DNA of 64,000 nucleotides from Streptomyces guryensis (GTDB lineage Bacteria; Actinomycetota; Actinomycetes; Streptomycetales; Streptomycetaceae). Under the pieces are notes generated by a model. It did not search any database, was not told where the DNA came from, and saw only the letters and a list, made by a program, of their open reading frames with translations. Position 1 is the stretch's first letter. Every line of letters starts with the position of its first letter. The stretch covers positions 1 to 64,000 of the forward strand of contig NZ_JAJSBI010000033.1 of assembly GCF_021261325.1 (NCBI RefSeq), given 5' to 3'. Of this stretch, positions 55,899 through 64,000 are shown piece after piece. Both the position numbers and the translations under genes were made by a program.

Positions 55899-57296
55899 TC
55901 ACGCGGCGACTCGCTCGGCGCTCTCCGCCGTGATGCCCCTGGTGGAGGCGATCACGTTCTTCAGCTTCTTGGAAAGGGCCTCATAGAACATGCTCAGGGG
56001 AAACTCGTCCGGAAGCACGTCATCGACGAGCTTTCGCGGCGGCCGGCTCAGGTCGAGGGCGTCGGGGCCCTTGGCCCAGCGGGAACCGGGGTGCGGGGCG
56101 AGGTACTGCGACACCAGGTCGTACGCGGCGAACCAGTGGACCAGCTTCGGGCGGTCGATGCCGGCCCGGTAGAGGTCCTCGATCTCGGCGCACAGCTGGT
56201 TGGTGACGTGCGGGGCGCGCTGCCAGTCGATGTGCAGTTTGTTGTCGGTCCAGCGGACGACGTCGTGCTTGTGCAGATAGGCGAAGAGCAGCTGGCCGCC
56301 GAGGCCGTCGTAGTTGCGCGCTCGCTCGCCGGTGACCGGGAAGCGGAACATGCGGTCGAAGAGCACCGCGTACTGGACGTCACGGGCCTGCGGAACGCCG
56401 TCCTCCTGCAGCTTCACGGCCTCCTTGAAGGCGGTGAGGTCGCAGCGCAGCTCTTCGAGGCCGTACATCCAGAACGGCTGCCGCTGCTTGATCATGAACG
56501 GGTCGAAGGGCAGGTCGCCGTGGCTGTGGGTGCGGTCGTGGACCATGTCCCACAGGACGAAGGCCTCCTCGCAGCGCTTCTGGTCGTGGACCATCGCGGC
56601 GATGTCCTCGGGCAGCTCCAGGCCCAGGATGTCGACGGCGGCGTCGGTCACCCGGCGGAAGCGGGCGGCCTCGCGGTCACAGAAGATGCCACCCCAGGAG
56701 AAACGTTCCGGCGCCTCGCGCACGGCTATGGTCTCCGGGAAGAGGACGGCGGAGTTGGTGTCGTAGCCGGCCGTGAAGTCCTCGAACTTGATGCCGCAGA
56801 ACAGGGCGTTGTCGTAGCGGGTGCGCTCCAGCTCGGCCAGCCAGTCGGGCCAGACCATGCGCAGCACGACCGCCTCGAGGTTGCGGTCCGGGTTGCCGTT
56901 CTGCGTGTACATGGGGAAGACGACCAGGTGCTGCAGGCCGTCCGTACGGTTCGCGGCGGGCTGGAAGGCCAGCAGGGAGTCGAGGAAGTCGGGCACGTCG
57001 AAGCCGCCCTCGGCCCACCGGATCAGGTCCTTGGCCAGCGCCTCGTGGTAGTCGGCGTCGTGCGGGAGCAGCGGGGAGAGCTCCTCGACGGCCTCCGCGA
57101 CACGCCGTACGGCCGCCTCGGCGTCGGCGCGGGCGGGCGCGCTCTCGGCATCGGGGTCGATCGATCCGTCCTTGGACTGCCATGGCCGAATCTGCTCCAC
57201 GGCATTCTTGAGCACGGCCCATGCCGGGTGCTCGACCACCCTGGTCACCGGAGGAACCCGGTCCTCCGAAGCCGCCTGCACAAGAATTTCCGTCAT
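55899..57296 (-). CDS. DUF6421-family protein
   Basis: The 465-aa cytoplasmic protein starts MTEILVQAASEDRVPPVTRV after GGAGG. It has conserved stretches VLWDMVHDRTHSHGDLPFDPFMIKQRQPFWMYGLEELR (the His/Asp cluster suggests a metal site) and WTDNKLHIDWQRAPHVTNQL. It belongs to an actinobacterial family without known function. It heads the operon with SDR and threonine aldolase genes, so a role in the same pathway is inferred. Confidence 0.85.
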   Translation of the reverse strand: MTEILVQAASEDRVPPVTRVVEHPAWAVLKNAVEQIRPWQSKDGSIDPDAESAPARADAEAAVRRVAEAVEELSPLLPHDADYHEALAKDLIRWAEGGFDVPDFLDSLLAFQPAANRTDGLQHLVVFPMYTQNGNPDRNLEAVVLRMVWPDWLAELERTRYDNALFCGIKFEDFTAGYDTNSAVLFPETIAVREAPERFSWGGIFCDREAARFRRVTDAAVDILGLELPEDIAAMVHDQKRCEEAFVLWDMVHDRTHSHGDLPFDPFMIKQRQPFWMYGLEELRCDLTAFKEAVKLQEDGVPQARDVQYAVLFDRMFRFPVTGERARNYDGLGGQLLFAYLHKHDVVRWTDNKLHIDWQRAPHVTNQLCAEIEDLYRAGIDRPKLVHWFAAYDLVSQYLAPHPGSRWAKGPDALDLSRPPRKLVDDVLPDEFPLSMFYEALSKKLKNVIASTRGITAESAERVAA

Positions 57297-57691
57297 GTCC
57301 CATCCTCCACGGGAGAAGCTCGCGTATGGAGACCGTATACGTACGGACTTCCTCTCAGCAAGAGAAGTCTCGGGAGATTATTCTGCACCACTCCATGGTC
57401 ACCGAACTTTTTCCTGCCGGAAACCGATCCGGCAGACATTTGGGTATCGCGCGGCTACCCCGGGGCCGGACCGCCGAAACCGGCCACCGGTCAATGCCGA
57501 AAGGACTCGCCCACGCCAGGGTGATCGCCGGACGGACACAGGCCATGCCTGCCCTTGGCTGCACGCCAATCCCCCGCGTACGCGCGGGTTCATCGCCGTG
57601 TCGGGCCGTTAGGCTGCGGCTCTGCCCGCGCGGCCGTCCGCTCCGGTCCGCGCGCGGAGCCGAGCCGCCGTCGACGGAAGCGAGTTGAACC
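57297..57691. other. Intergenic region without a supported gene
   Basis: The 395-bp gap between the divergent DUF6421 and GDPD genes holds the ribosome site of the first gene, a CGTATACG palindrome near 57333-57340, and AT-richer sequence around 57356-57410 where promoters may lie. Short frames are present but none looks coding. Confidence 0.5.
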
Positions 57692-58375
57692 TTGAACTTC
57701 CTTACCATCGGTCATCGCGGAGTCATGGGTACCGAGCCCGAGAACACCCTCCGTTCCTTCGTCGCCGCCCAGCACGCCGGGCTCGACGTGATCGAACTCG
57801 ATCTGCATCTGAGCAAGGACGGCGCCCTCGTCGTCATGCATGACGCCGACGTGGACCGCACGACCGACGGCACCGGCGCGATCGCCGAGAAGACCCTCGC
57901 CGAGCTGCGCGCCCTGGACGCGGGCCGCGGGGAGCGCGTCCCGGTCTTCGAGGAGGTCCTCGAAGCCGTGCGGGCACCGCTGCAGGCCGAGATCAAGGAC
58001 GTCGCGGCAGCCCGGGCGCTGGCCGAGGTCATGCTCAAACGGGACCTGGTCGCCCGGGTCGAGGTGTCCTCGTTCCACGACGAGGCCGTCGCCGAGATCA
58101 CCCGCCTGGTGCCCGGCGTACGGACCGCGCTGATCGGCAGCCGCTACGGCACCGACATCGTGGACCGCGCCGTGGAGGCCGGCGCCGCGACCGTCTGCCT
58201 CAACATCCGCCGCCTCACCCTGGAGGTCGTGGAGCAGGCCCGCAAGGCGGGCCTGAGGATCATCGGCTGGGTGGTGAACACGCAGGACCATCTGCGCCTC
58301 GTGCGGGCGCTGCAGCTGGACGGCGCGACCACCGACTACCCGGAGATCAAACGCACCGGCCGCTTCACGGCCTGA
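57692..58375 (+). CDS. Glycerophosphodiester phosphodiesterase
   Basis: The 227-aa cytoplasmic GDPD starts at TTG 57692 after GGAAGCGAG. Motifs include TIGHRGVMGTEPENTLRSF (catalytic His and metal Glu/Asn), IELDLHLSKDGALVVMHDADVDRTT (metal Glu and Asp, catalytic His) and EIKDV. It hydrolyses glycerophosphodiesters to glycerol-3-phosphate and an alcohol, recycling phospholipid head groups. It lacks a signal peptide. Confidence 0.93.
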   Translation: MNFLTIGHRGVMGTEPENTLRSFVAAQHAGLDVIELDLHLSKDGALVVMHDADVDRTTDGTGAIAEKTLAELRALDAGRGERVPVFEEVLEAVRAPLQAEIKDVAAARALAEVMLKRDLVARVEVSSFHDEAVAEITRLVPGVRTALIGSRYGTDIVDRAVEAGAATVCLNIRRLTLEVVEQARKAGLRIIGWVVNTQDHLRLVRALQLDGATTDYPEIKRTGRFTA

Positions 58376-58395
58376 GTCTCAGACCGGCTCCGCGA

Positions 58396-58935
58396 TCAGA
58401 GCAGCTCCTTGACCAGGAGCTCGAACTGCAGGTCTGCGCGCTGCGGAATGCCGAAACGCTCGTCGCCGTACGGGAACGGGGTCATCCGGCCCGTACGGCG
58501 GTAGCCGCGGCGCTCGTACCAGGCGATGAGGTCGTCACGTACGGAGATCACGGTCATGTGCATCTCCCGCGCGCCCCAGATCTCGCGGACCGTGCGCTCC
58601 GCCTCCGCGATGATCACCTTGCCGAGGCCCGCGCCCTGCAGCTGTGGGCTGACGGCGAACATCCCGAAGTAGGCGTGTTCACCGCGGTGTTCGAGCTGGC
58701 AGCAGGCGACGACGGCGCCGTCCCGCTCGACCGTCAGCAGGCGGCTGTCGGGCGACTTGATGACGGCGAGGACGCCCTCCGGATCGGTGCGCTGCCCTTG
58801 GAGGATGTCCGCCTCTGTGGTCCACCCGGCCCGGCTGGAGTCCCCGCGGTACGCCGACTCGATCAGGGCGACCAGCACGTCGGCGTCGGCGTCGGTGGCG
58901 TCGCGGAAGGTCAGTCCGGCGGCGGTGGTCTCCAT
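58396..58935 (-). CDS. GNAT-family N-acetyltransferase
   Basis: The 179-aa protein has the GNAT fold with acetyl-CoA motif GMFAVSPQLQGAGLGKVIIAEAE and late RRGYRRTGRMTPFPY. ATG 58935 has GGAG 9 nt upstream. Function could be acetylation of an amine or of a protein. The substrate is unknown. It stands divergent to the VOC protein at 59007. Confidence 0.9.
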   Translation of the reverse strand: METTAAGLTFRDATDADADVLVALIESAYRGDSSRAGWTTEADILQGQRTDPEGVLAVIKSPDSRLLTVERDGAVVACCQLEHRGEHAYFGMFAVSPQLQGAGLGKVIIAEAERTVREIWGAREMHMTVISVRDDLIAWYERRGYRRTGRMTPFPYGDERFGIPQRADLQFELLVKELL

Positions 58936-59006
58936 GGGCGTCACTCCGGTCTCTGTGCTCGGCACGGGCAGGGACGAGGGTAGCCCTGCCACTAGGCTCC
59001 GTATGC

Positions 59007-59399
59007 ATGGTGCACGTAATCAGCAGCCGGACCCTTCTCCACCCGAGCGATCCCGAGCGCTCCCGGACCTTCTACGGCGAGCAGTTGGGCCTCGCCGTCC
59101 ACCGCGAGTTCGGCACGGGGCCGCAGCGCGGCATCGTCTACTTCCTCGGGGGTGGCTTCCTGGAGGTCTCGGGCCGTTCCGAGACCCCGCCCTCCCCCGC
59201 CGTGCAGCTGTGGCTGCAGGTCGAGGACGTGGCCGCGGCGCACGAGGAGCTGCGGGCCAAGGGCGTCGAGATCGTGAGGCCGCCGGTGAAGGAGCCGTGG
59301 GGGCTGGTCGAGATGTGGATCGTGGATCCGGACGGTACGCGGATCGTGCTGGTGGAGGTGCCGGCGGACCATCCGATCCGGTACCGGCCGGGGATCTGA
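59007..59399 (+). CDS. VOC (glyoxalase-fold) protein, single domain
   Basis: This 130-aa protein has one VOC domain: start MVHVISSRTLLHPSDPERSR, FYGEQLGLAV, and C-terminal WIVDPDGTRIVLVEVPADHP with the metal Glu near the end. TAGGCT lies at a minus-10 position with no ribosome site, so a leaderless mRNA is likely. The reaction is not known. Confidence 0.9.
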   Translation: MVHVISSRTLLHPSDPERSRTFYGEQLGLAVHREFGTGPQRGIVYFLGGGFLEVSGRSETPPSPAVQLWLQVEDVAAAHEELRAKGVEIVRPPVKEPWGLVEMWIVDPDGTRIVLVEVPADHPIRYRPGI

Positions 59400-59401
59400 G
59401 G

Positions 59402-60316
59402 TCAGCGGGGGCGGTGTTCCCAGCGGCGGTCGGTGCGGGTCAGTTCCCGGAAGCCGGCGCCGAGCAGCAGGTCGATCGCCGCCGCGTCGTCGGCCTGCTC
59501 GTAGGCGAGGAGGCGGTCCGCCCCGCACAGGCGCAGCCACGCTGCGGCCTCGGCCAGGAGCCGGTGCTCCAGGCCCTCGCCGTGGGAGCTCGGGTCGATG
59601 TGCAGATTGCCGATGTCGGCGAGGCCGCCCGCACGGGTGTGGCGCTCGGGGCGGGCCAGGTGGGTGTCGACTTCGATGAAGCCGAGGGCGCGTGTGCCGG
59701 CGTGGGCCGTGAAGCGGGTGCCGCACTCCCCCAGCGTGCGCTCGATCGTCGTGCCCGGCCGGGGGGCGGGCGCCGGAAGGGCGGCCACCTGGGCGAGCAG
59801 GATGACCTCCGTGTCGCCGACGTGCCGGAAGCCCGCGCGTTCGTAGACGACGCGGATGTGCGGCCAGTTGCGGGGCAGGCCGTGGACGACAGGCGCCGGG
59901 ACGGCGCCGTCGGCGTAGCGGACGCGTACGTTCCAGCGGGCGAGCTGGGCCAGGCATGCGGCCATCAGCTGGTCCGCGGCTTCCTCGGAGTCGGGCCGGA
60001 AGGAGGCCGGCGGTCGGCAGACGAACCAGTCGATCTCGCCGGCGTCGCGGTAGTTCTCGGCGACCTCGTCGCCGGAGCGGTAGCGCAGCAGATGGGCGGC
60101 GGCCACGACGTATCGGCGCTGCTCGGCGACGAGGGTGGCGCGCTCGGCGACCCAGGGGTCGGTGATGAACTCGCGGGGCTGTCGCTCCAGATCGCTGAGG
60201 ACGGTGTTCACCGAGACGGAGACACCGGGGACGACGGCGGCGACATGCGCGTTGATCAGGTCGGTGAGCTGGTCGCGGTCGTCGCGGCGGTAGGGGCGCA
60301 CCGTGGGCGCGGGCAT
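59402..60316 (-). CDS. Tandem GNAT acetyltransferase
   Basis: The protein of about 304 aa has two GNAT-like halves: one to about 160 (VVYERAGFRHVGDTEVIL) and one from about 190 (GLADIGNLHIDPSSHGEGLEHRLLAEAAAWL, then LLGAGFREL). Only the second half has a good acetyl-CoA motif. ATG 60316 follows GGAGG by 6 nt; TTG 60334 is less likely. It is nearly contiguous with the convergent VOC gene. Substrate unknown. Confidence 0.88.
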   Translation of the reverse strand: MPAPTVRPYRRDDRDQLTDLINAHVAAVVPGVSVSVNTVLSDLERQPREFITDPWVAERATLVAEQRRYVVAAAHLLRYRSGDEVAENYRDAGEIDWFVCRPPASFRPDSEEAADQLMAACLAQLARWNVRVRYADGAVPAPVVHGLPRNWPHIRVVYERAGFRHVGDTEVILLAQVAALPAPAPRPGTTIERTLGECGTRFTAHAGTRALGFIEVDTHLARPERHTRAGGLADIGNLHIDPSSHGEGLEHRLLAEAAAWLRLCGADRLLAYEQADDAAAIDLLLGAGFRELTRTDRRWEHRPR

Positions 60317-60494
60317 GGGGAACCTCCGGGGCAAGGACGTGGGCTGGAGGCCGCCATACGGTGCGGTACGGGTGTGAGCGTACGTCGTGGGCGGCGCCGT
60401 GCGCGAGGGGTTTGGGGCCCGGATGGCCGGAGGGCGGGCCCGGGCTTAGCGTGCTGGAGGGGCCATTGTTCGCCCAAGGCTTCGGAAGGACACC

Positions 60495-61259
60495 ATGAAG
60501 CTCGACAGGCCAGTGACCGGCGGGCCCTGCTGGACCGAGCTGGGGACCAGCGACCTGGCGGCGGCCGAGCGGTTCTACGCGGCGCTGTTCGGCTGGCGCA
60601 GCGAGACGGATCCGCGTCAGGAGGCGGGCGGCTACACGGTCGCGCACCTGGGGGACGCCGCGGTCGCCGCGCTGACCCCGCTGTACCAGGAGTCCCAGCC
60701 CGTCGCATGGAACGTGTCGTTCGCGGTGGCGAACGCGGATGCCACCGCCGCGCTGGTGACGGCGGCCGGCGGGACGGTTCTGCTCGGGCCGATGGACGTG
60801 TTCGACATGGGCCGTTTCGCGGTGGCGCTCGATCCGGCGGGTGCCGCCTTCCAGTTGTGGCAGGCGCGGGCCTTTCCGGGTGCCGGGCTGTTCAACGCGC
60901 CCGGCTCGCTGGGGTGGGTGGAGCTGCTGACCCGCGCGCCCGAGCGGGCCGAGAGCTTCTACACGACGGTGTTCGGCTGGAGCGTCAGCGCTTCGGCGCA
61001 CTACACGCAGTGGGGCATCGACGGCGCGGAGTTCGGCGGCATGATGCCGATGGACGACAAGTTCCCGCCCGAGGTGCCGCCGCACTGGCTGCCGTACTTC
61101 GCGGTGGCCGATGTGGACGCCTCCGCGGCCACGGCGACGGAGGCGGGAGGCACCGTCCTCATGGAGCCCACCTCGGTGCCGGACGGGCCGCGGATCGCGG
61201 TGCTGCGGGATCCGCCGGGAGCGGTGTTCGGCGTGTACCGGGCGGGCGACGAGCACTGA
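60495..61259 (+). CDS. Two-domain VOC (glyoxalase-fold) protein
   Basis: This 254-aa protein has two VOC modules: LGTSDLAAAERFYAALFGW and LLTRAPERAESFYTTVFGWS mark their helix starts. It is a paralogue of 16291-17073, sharing the FGW and DPxGAxFxxW patterns. GGAAGGACACC precedes the ATG. It ends next to the convergent DUF1905 gene. Function unassigned. Confidence 0.9.
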   Translation: MKLDRPVTGGPCWTELGTSDLAAAERFYAALFGWRSETDPRQEAGGYTVAHLGDAAVAALTPLYQESQPVAWNVSFAVANADATAALVTAAGGTVLLGPMDVFDMGRFAVALDPAGAAFQLWQARAFPGAGLFNAPGSLGWVELLTRAPERAESFYTTVFGWSVSASAHYTQWGIDGAEFGGMMPMDDKFPPEVPPHWLPYFAVADVDASAATATEAGGTVLMEPTSVPDGPRIAVLRDPPGAVFGVYRAGDEH

Positions 61260-61556
61260 TCAGTGAGGGAACCGGACGGTCATCTCGACACTGATCTCGT
61301 CGCCGGCGGTGATCCGACACGGCCCCCGGACGGCGGCCTTCAGCGGCAGCAGATAGCCGCCGTCCTTGGGGAACAGCGAGGTCTCGAAGTCGATGTCGCC
61401 GATCCGCGCGGCCACGGGGACCACGCCCCAGCCGTAGCTGGCCATCGCCGCGACCTCACTGATGTCCGCGGCCTCCTCGGCGGGCACGGGCAGGTAGTAG
61501 TAGGGCGCAGGGCCGCGCCACTCGATCACCCGGCCGGAGAACGTGAACTCCACCAT
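61260..61556 (-). CDS. DUF1905 domain protein
   Basis: The 98-aa protein reads MVEFTFSGRVIEWRGPAPYY and contains SYGWGVVPVAARIGDIDFETSLFPK, the DUF1905 fold. A GAGGAGAGG sequence precedes ATG 61556. The family is small and of unknown function. It follows the glycoside hydrolase gene by 25 nt on the same strand and may be cotranscribed. Confidence 0.88.
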   Translation of the reverse strand: MVEFTFSGRVIEWRGPAPYYYLPVPAEEAADISEVAAMASYGWGVVPVAARIGDIDFETSLFPKDGGYLLPLKAAVRGPCRITAGDEISVEMTVRFPH

Positions 61557-61581
61557 CAGGGCCTCTCCTCGCGCCTGCCCG

Positions 61582-64000
61582 TCACGACAGTGGCTCTTGG
61601 ACCAGCGGTGTCGCCGTGACCTGGTCGATGACGGGGGCGTACGGGGAGCGCTGGCCGTGTGCGTTCTTGGTGCGGCCTTCGAAGTCCGGAAGTTCGTCGG
61701 CGGTGAAGGTGAGCGTGTTGATGCCCTCGTCGAGGGTGACGGGGACGGAGAGGTTCCAGAAGTTGTTGAAGTGGAAGGTGGTGGGGAACAGGACGCGGTG
61801 CGGGGCGGCGCCGTTGACGGAGATGTCCGCGTGGCGGCAGACCGGGTCGGGGTTGTAGTGGGTGGCGGGCGCCTGCTCGCCGTTGGAGTAGCGGATGGTG
61901 AGCGCATGGCGTCCGGCGTGCTCGGCCGTCACCGTCAGGGTGAGGGTGTTCCCGGGGCCGGCGCCGATGCCCTCGACCGCCTTGCCGCCGGTGGCGTAGG
62001 AGTGTCCCGTCACCCTTGCGGTGCCGGTCAGGGTGCCTTCCTCGGCGGCGGACACGCCGGCGGGCAGCAGTCCGCGGGAGGGGGCGACGCGCAGGCGGTC
62101 CACCACCAGGCGTTCCGAGGTTCCGGTGACCGTGACCTTGTTGATGCCGCCGGCCAGGAAGAGCGGGACGGCGCCTCGCTGCACGCGTCCGAGTTCCTCC
62201 CCGTTGACCGTGAGCAGGCCCTCGCCCGGCCCGAGCAGGTCGACGGTGACCGTCGCCTCGCCGTCGTCGGCGGCGTGCACCCAGAAGGTGACGGTGCCGC
62301 CTCGGGGAAGGACGGCAGCACCGGGGCCGGAGGCGCCGAGGTCGGCATAGCTGACCCGTGCGCCCGCGTCCAGGGCGGCGAACTCGGCGTCGTACAGGGC
62401 CTCCTGGTCGTCGCGCAGGACGAGGTCCAGCTTGTCGACGACCGCGTCCCCCTTGGTGGTGCCCAGGTCGGGGTCGTGTGCGGCGAGGGTGATGCGGTGC
62501 GGGCCGGCGGTCAGCTCGACCTCGGTGTCGGTGTGGCCCCACACGGCCCACTTGTAGCCGAGCGGCAGCAGCAGTTGGCGGGCGTCCTCACCGTCGATGC
62601 GCAGGAAGACGTTGGTGGGGCCGTTCTCGCGCACCAGGTCGGCCAGGTTGTGGGAGTTGGCGAAGACCCGGAGCTCGTAGGTCCCGTCCTGCGGGGCCTC
62701 GACGTCGAAGGCGAGCACACCGTCGGAGCCGGTGCGCAGGCCGCCGACGTGGTAACCGCCGGAGGTCGCGAACTTGTCGACGTGGGAGGGGGATCCCTCG
62801 GGGCCGTGCTTCACGTGACCGCCACCCGTGTACGTGGCGTCCTCGGCCTCGTAGGTCAGCCGACGGCCCACCGCGGGCGGCAGCAACGCGGCGCCATGGC
62901 CGCCGGGAGCCAGGACCAGCTGGTAGGCGGACATCTCGTCGAGGCCGGTCAGCGGCAGTGTCACGCGGCCGTCAGTGACGGGCAGTTCGGCGTCGAGCAG
63001 CCGCGACGGCTGGGCGCTCGCCCCGACCTGGCCGGTCCAGGGAATCTCCTGGAGGCGTACATGGGCGGTCGTACCGAACACGTCGGCGTCGACGCCCTCC
63101 AGGACGAGGTACACGGAGCCGCTCGCGCCGCCGAACAGCACGCGGGCCTGCCGCTTGAGCCGGTCCAGGGTGGCGACGCCCTGCAGCGTGTACTGGACGT
63201 CGGGGTGCGGCGCGGTGACCTGGACGGTGTTCCCGGAGAGCTGCCCGTAGGCGTTGAAAAGCCACCACTGGCCGTTGCCCCTGTTGGCCTCGACCGCCGA
63301 GTCGTTGAGGTTGCCGGCGATGTTCCAGTACGCCATGTCGGCGTCGACCTTGGCCTCCTCGATCGCGGCGATCCACTGGATCATCTGACCGGGGACCGAC
63401 AGGTGGTAGTTGTGCGCGTACTCGTTGAGGTTGACGGGCAGCGGACCGATGCCCAACTCCCGCTCCATCTCCCGGTACTTGGCGACGTTCCTGCGCACCT
63501 CGTCCGGCGAGGACAGCTCGTGCCAGGTGATCACGTCGGGCAGGAGGTCATGATCCCGCGCGAACTCCAGGAAGCCGCGCACCTCCGGGTACAGGATGCA
63601 GGTGTTGGGTCCGGCGATGCGCGCCTCGGGGTCGATCTCCCTGATCAGACGGTACGTCTGCTGCCAGGCCGCGAAGTAGGGACCCGGCTCGGTGTGCCAG
63701 GAGACCTGGTCGTAGCTCCACTCCCCCGTGCCGAACATGTTGCCCTCGGGCTCGTTGAACGGCACCCACACGAGTCGGGACGTGAGCGCGCCCAGCGTCT
63801 GCGCCTGCTCGACCTGGCGGCGCACGCTGCGCAGATAGGTCGCGAGCCGTTCCTCGCCGGTGGCGCCCGGCCACTCGTAGGGGAAGCCGCGGTGGATGTC
63901 GGTCAGGTAGACGTAGACGTCCTTGCCGCCCGCCGCGACGAAGGACGGCAGGATCTCCAGGGCGTCGGCGCCGGGGTGCTGGATGCCGTCCTGGGCCTTG
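61582..64000 (-). CDS. Large glycoside hydrolase (clan GH-A, GH39-like) with carbohydrate-binding modules; 5' end outside the window
   Basis: The reading frame enters from the right edge and covers about 805 visible codons. A TIM-barrel part carries the acid/base Glu in VPFNEPEGNMFG and the nucleophile Glu in PVNLNEYAHNY, the GH-A clan pattern. The first visible residues, KAQDGIQHPGADALEILPSF, belong to the same barrel. A jelly-roll CBM35/CBM6-like module follows (RLTYEAEDATYTGGG, VDKFATSGGYHVGGLR), then two further beta-sandwich regions ending at PLVQEPLS. It likely acts on a plant or microbial polysaccharide. Signal peptide and N-terminus are not in the window. Confidence 0.85.
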   Translation of the reverse strand, partial: KAQDGIQHPGADALEILPSFVAAGGKDVYVYLTDIHRGFPYEWPGATGEERLATYLRSVRRQVEQAQTLGALTSRLVWVPFNEPEGNMFGTGEWSYDQVSWHTEPGPYFAAWQQTYRLIREIDPEARIAGPNTCILYPEVRGFLEFARDHDLLPDVITWHELSSPDEVRRNVAKYREMERELGIGPLPVNLNEYAHNYHLSVPGQMIQWIAAIEEAKVDADMAYWNIAGNLNDSAVEANRGNGQWWLFNAYGQLSGNTVQVTAPHPDVQYTLQGVATLDRLKRQARVLFGGASGSVYLVLEGVDADVFGTTAHVRLQEIPWTGQVGASAQPSRLLDAELPVTDGRVTLPLTGLDEMSAYQLVLAPGGHGAALLPPAVGRRLTYEAEDATYTGGGHVKHGPEGSPSHVDKFATSGGYHVGGLRTGSDGVLAFDVEAPQDGTYELRVFANSHNLADLVRENGPTNVFLRIDGEDARQLLLPLGYKWAVWGHTDTEVELTAGPHRITLAAHDPDLGTTKGDAVVDKLDLVLRDDQEALYDAEFAALDAGARVSYADLGASGPGAAVLPRGGTVTFWVHAADDGEATVTVDLLGPGEGLLTVNGEELGRVQRGAVPLFLAGGINKVTVTGTSERLVVDRLRVAPSRGLLPAGVSAAEEGTLTGTARVTGHSYATGGKAVEGIGAGPGNTLTLTVTAEHAGRHALTIRYSNGEQAPATHYNPDPVCRHADISVNGAAPHRVLFPTTFHFNNFWNLSVPVTLDEGINTLTFTADELPDFEGRTKNAHGQRSPYAPVIDQVTATPLVQEPLS

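Noticed and set aside
57355..57708. Minus-strand 117-codon frame in the DUF6421/GDPD gap
   Set aside because: Arg/Pro/Ser-rich, no ribosome site, overlaps the GDPD start, no recognisable motif.

Overview
The window comes from a high-GC actinomycete, almost certainly a Streptomyces chromosome arm or near-arm region. Supporting signs are strong G/C third-position bias, frequent GTG starts, GGAGG-type ribosome sites, several leaderless starts, mycothiol- and F420-type enzymes, a PknG-family kinase, and SpoIIE-type phosphatase and CYTH/CHAD genes. No rRNA, tRNA or CRISPR was seen. About 55 genes look intact; at least five more are decayed.

Layout. 0.1-6.8 kb: an operon for a PknG-like kinase, a von Willebrand A protein and a membrane protein that fuses a GlnX-like sensor to a sugar-type solute-binding domain. 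7-8 kb: a secreted GH53 galactanase under a LacI-type operator. 8.1-16.2 kb: a sugar-sensing and import locus. On the minus strand, a large GAF/PAS/SpoIIE/HATPase phosphatase is translationally coupled to a xylose-type binding lipoprotein. Divergent to it are a paralogous lipoprotein, an ATPase, a permease and a third binding protein that lacks a usable start codon. 16-20 kb: a glyoxalase-fold protein, a CYTH/CHAD protein and an MFS transporter, with an 8-bp tandem repeat between the last two. 20-26 kb: a patchwork of an oxidase remnant, an L,D-transpeptidase, an 879-bp element with long inverted ends carrying an alpha/beta hydrolase, exported proteins, and remnants of a TnpB transposase and a CitB-type response regulator.

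26-36 kb: regulated efflux (MarR/MFS), a NarL-type two-component system, TetR with a deazaflavin-dependent oxidoreductase, a geranylgeranyl reductase-family flavoprotein, an M20 peptidase, a metallo-beta-lactamase-fold hydrolase and a kinase-fold protein. 36-41 kb: a collapsed oligopeptide ABC operon, a P-loop kinase/NUDIX fusion, an epimerase coupled to a tiny exported peptide, and a carbohydrate-binding (NPCBM) remnant. 40.5-43.6 kb: a ROK sugar kinase and a LacI regulator, divergent around a perfect 12-bp operator. 43.6-48 kb: a membrane Ser/Thr kinase, a HpcH/HpaI-like aldolase and a Tat-exported phosphoesterase. 48-50 kb: etfB-etfA. 50-51.8 kb: a flavin reductase behind an HVDL-type leader peptide, then a thioredoxin/DUF4395 pair. 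52-64 kb: an acyltransferase, a B3/B4-transglutaminase pair, a DUF6421-SDR-threonine aldolase operon, GDPD, acetyltransferases, VOC proteins, a DUF1905 protein and a large glycoside hydrolase cut by the window end.

Two themes stand out. First, periplasmic-binding-type modules sit next to signalling proteins twice (PknG module and SpoIIE module), which suggests nutrient sensing rather than simple uptake. Second, the 20-41 kb stretch is rich in gene remnants and element traces, as expected of accessory chromosome-arm DNA.
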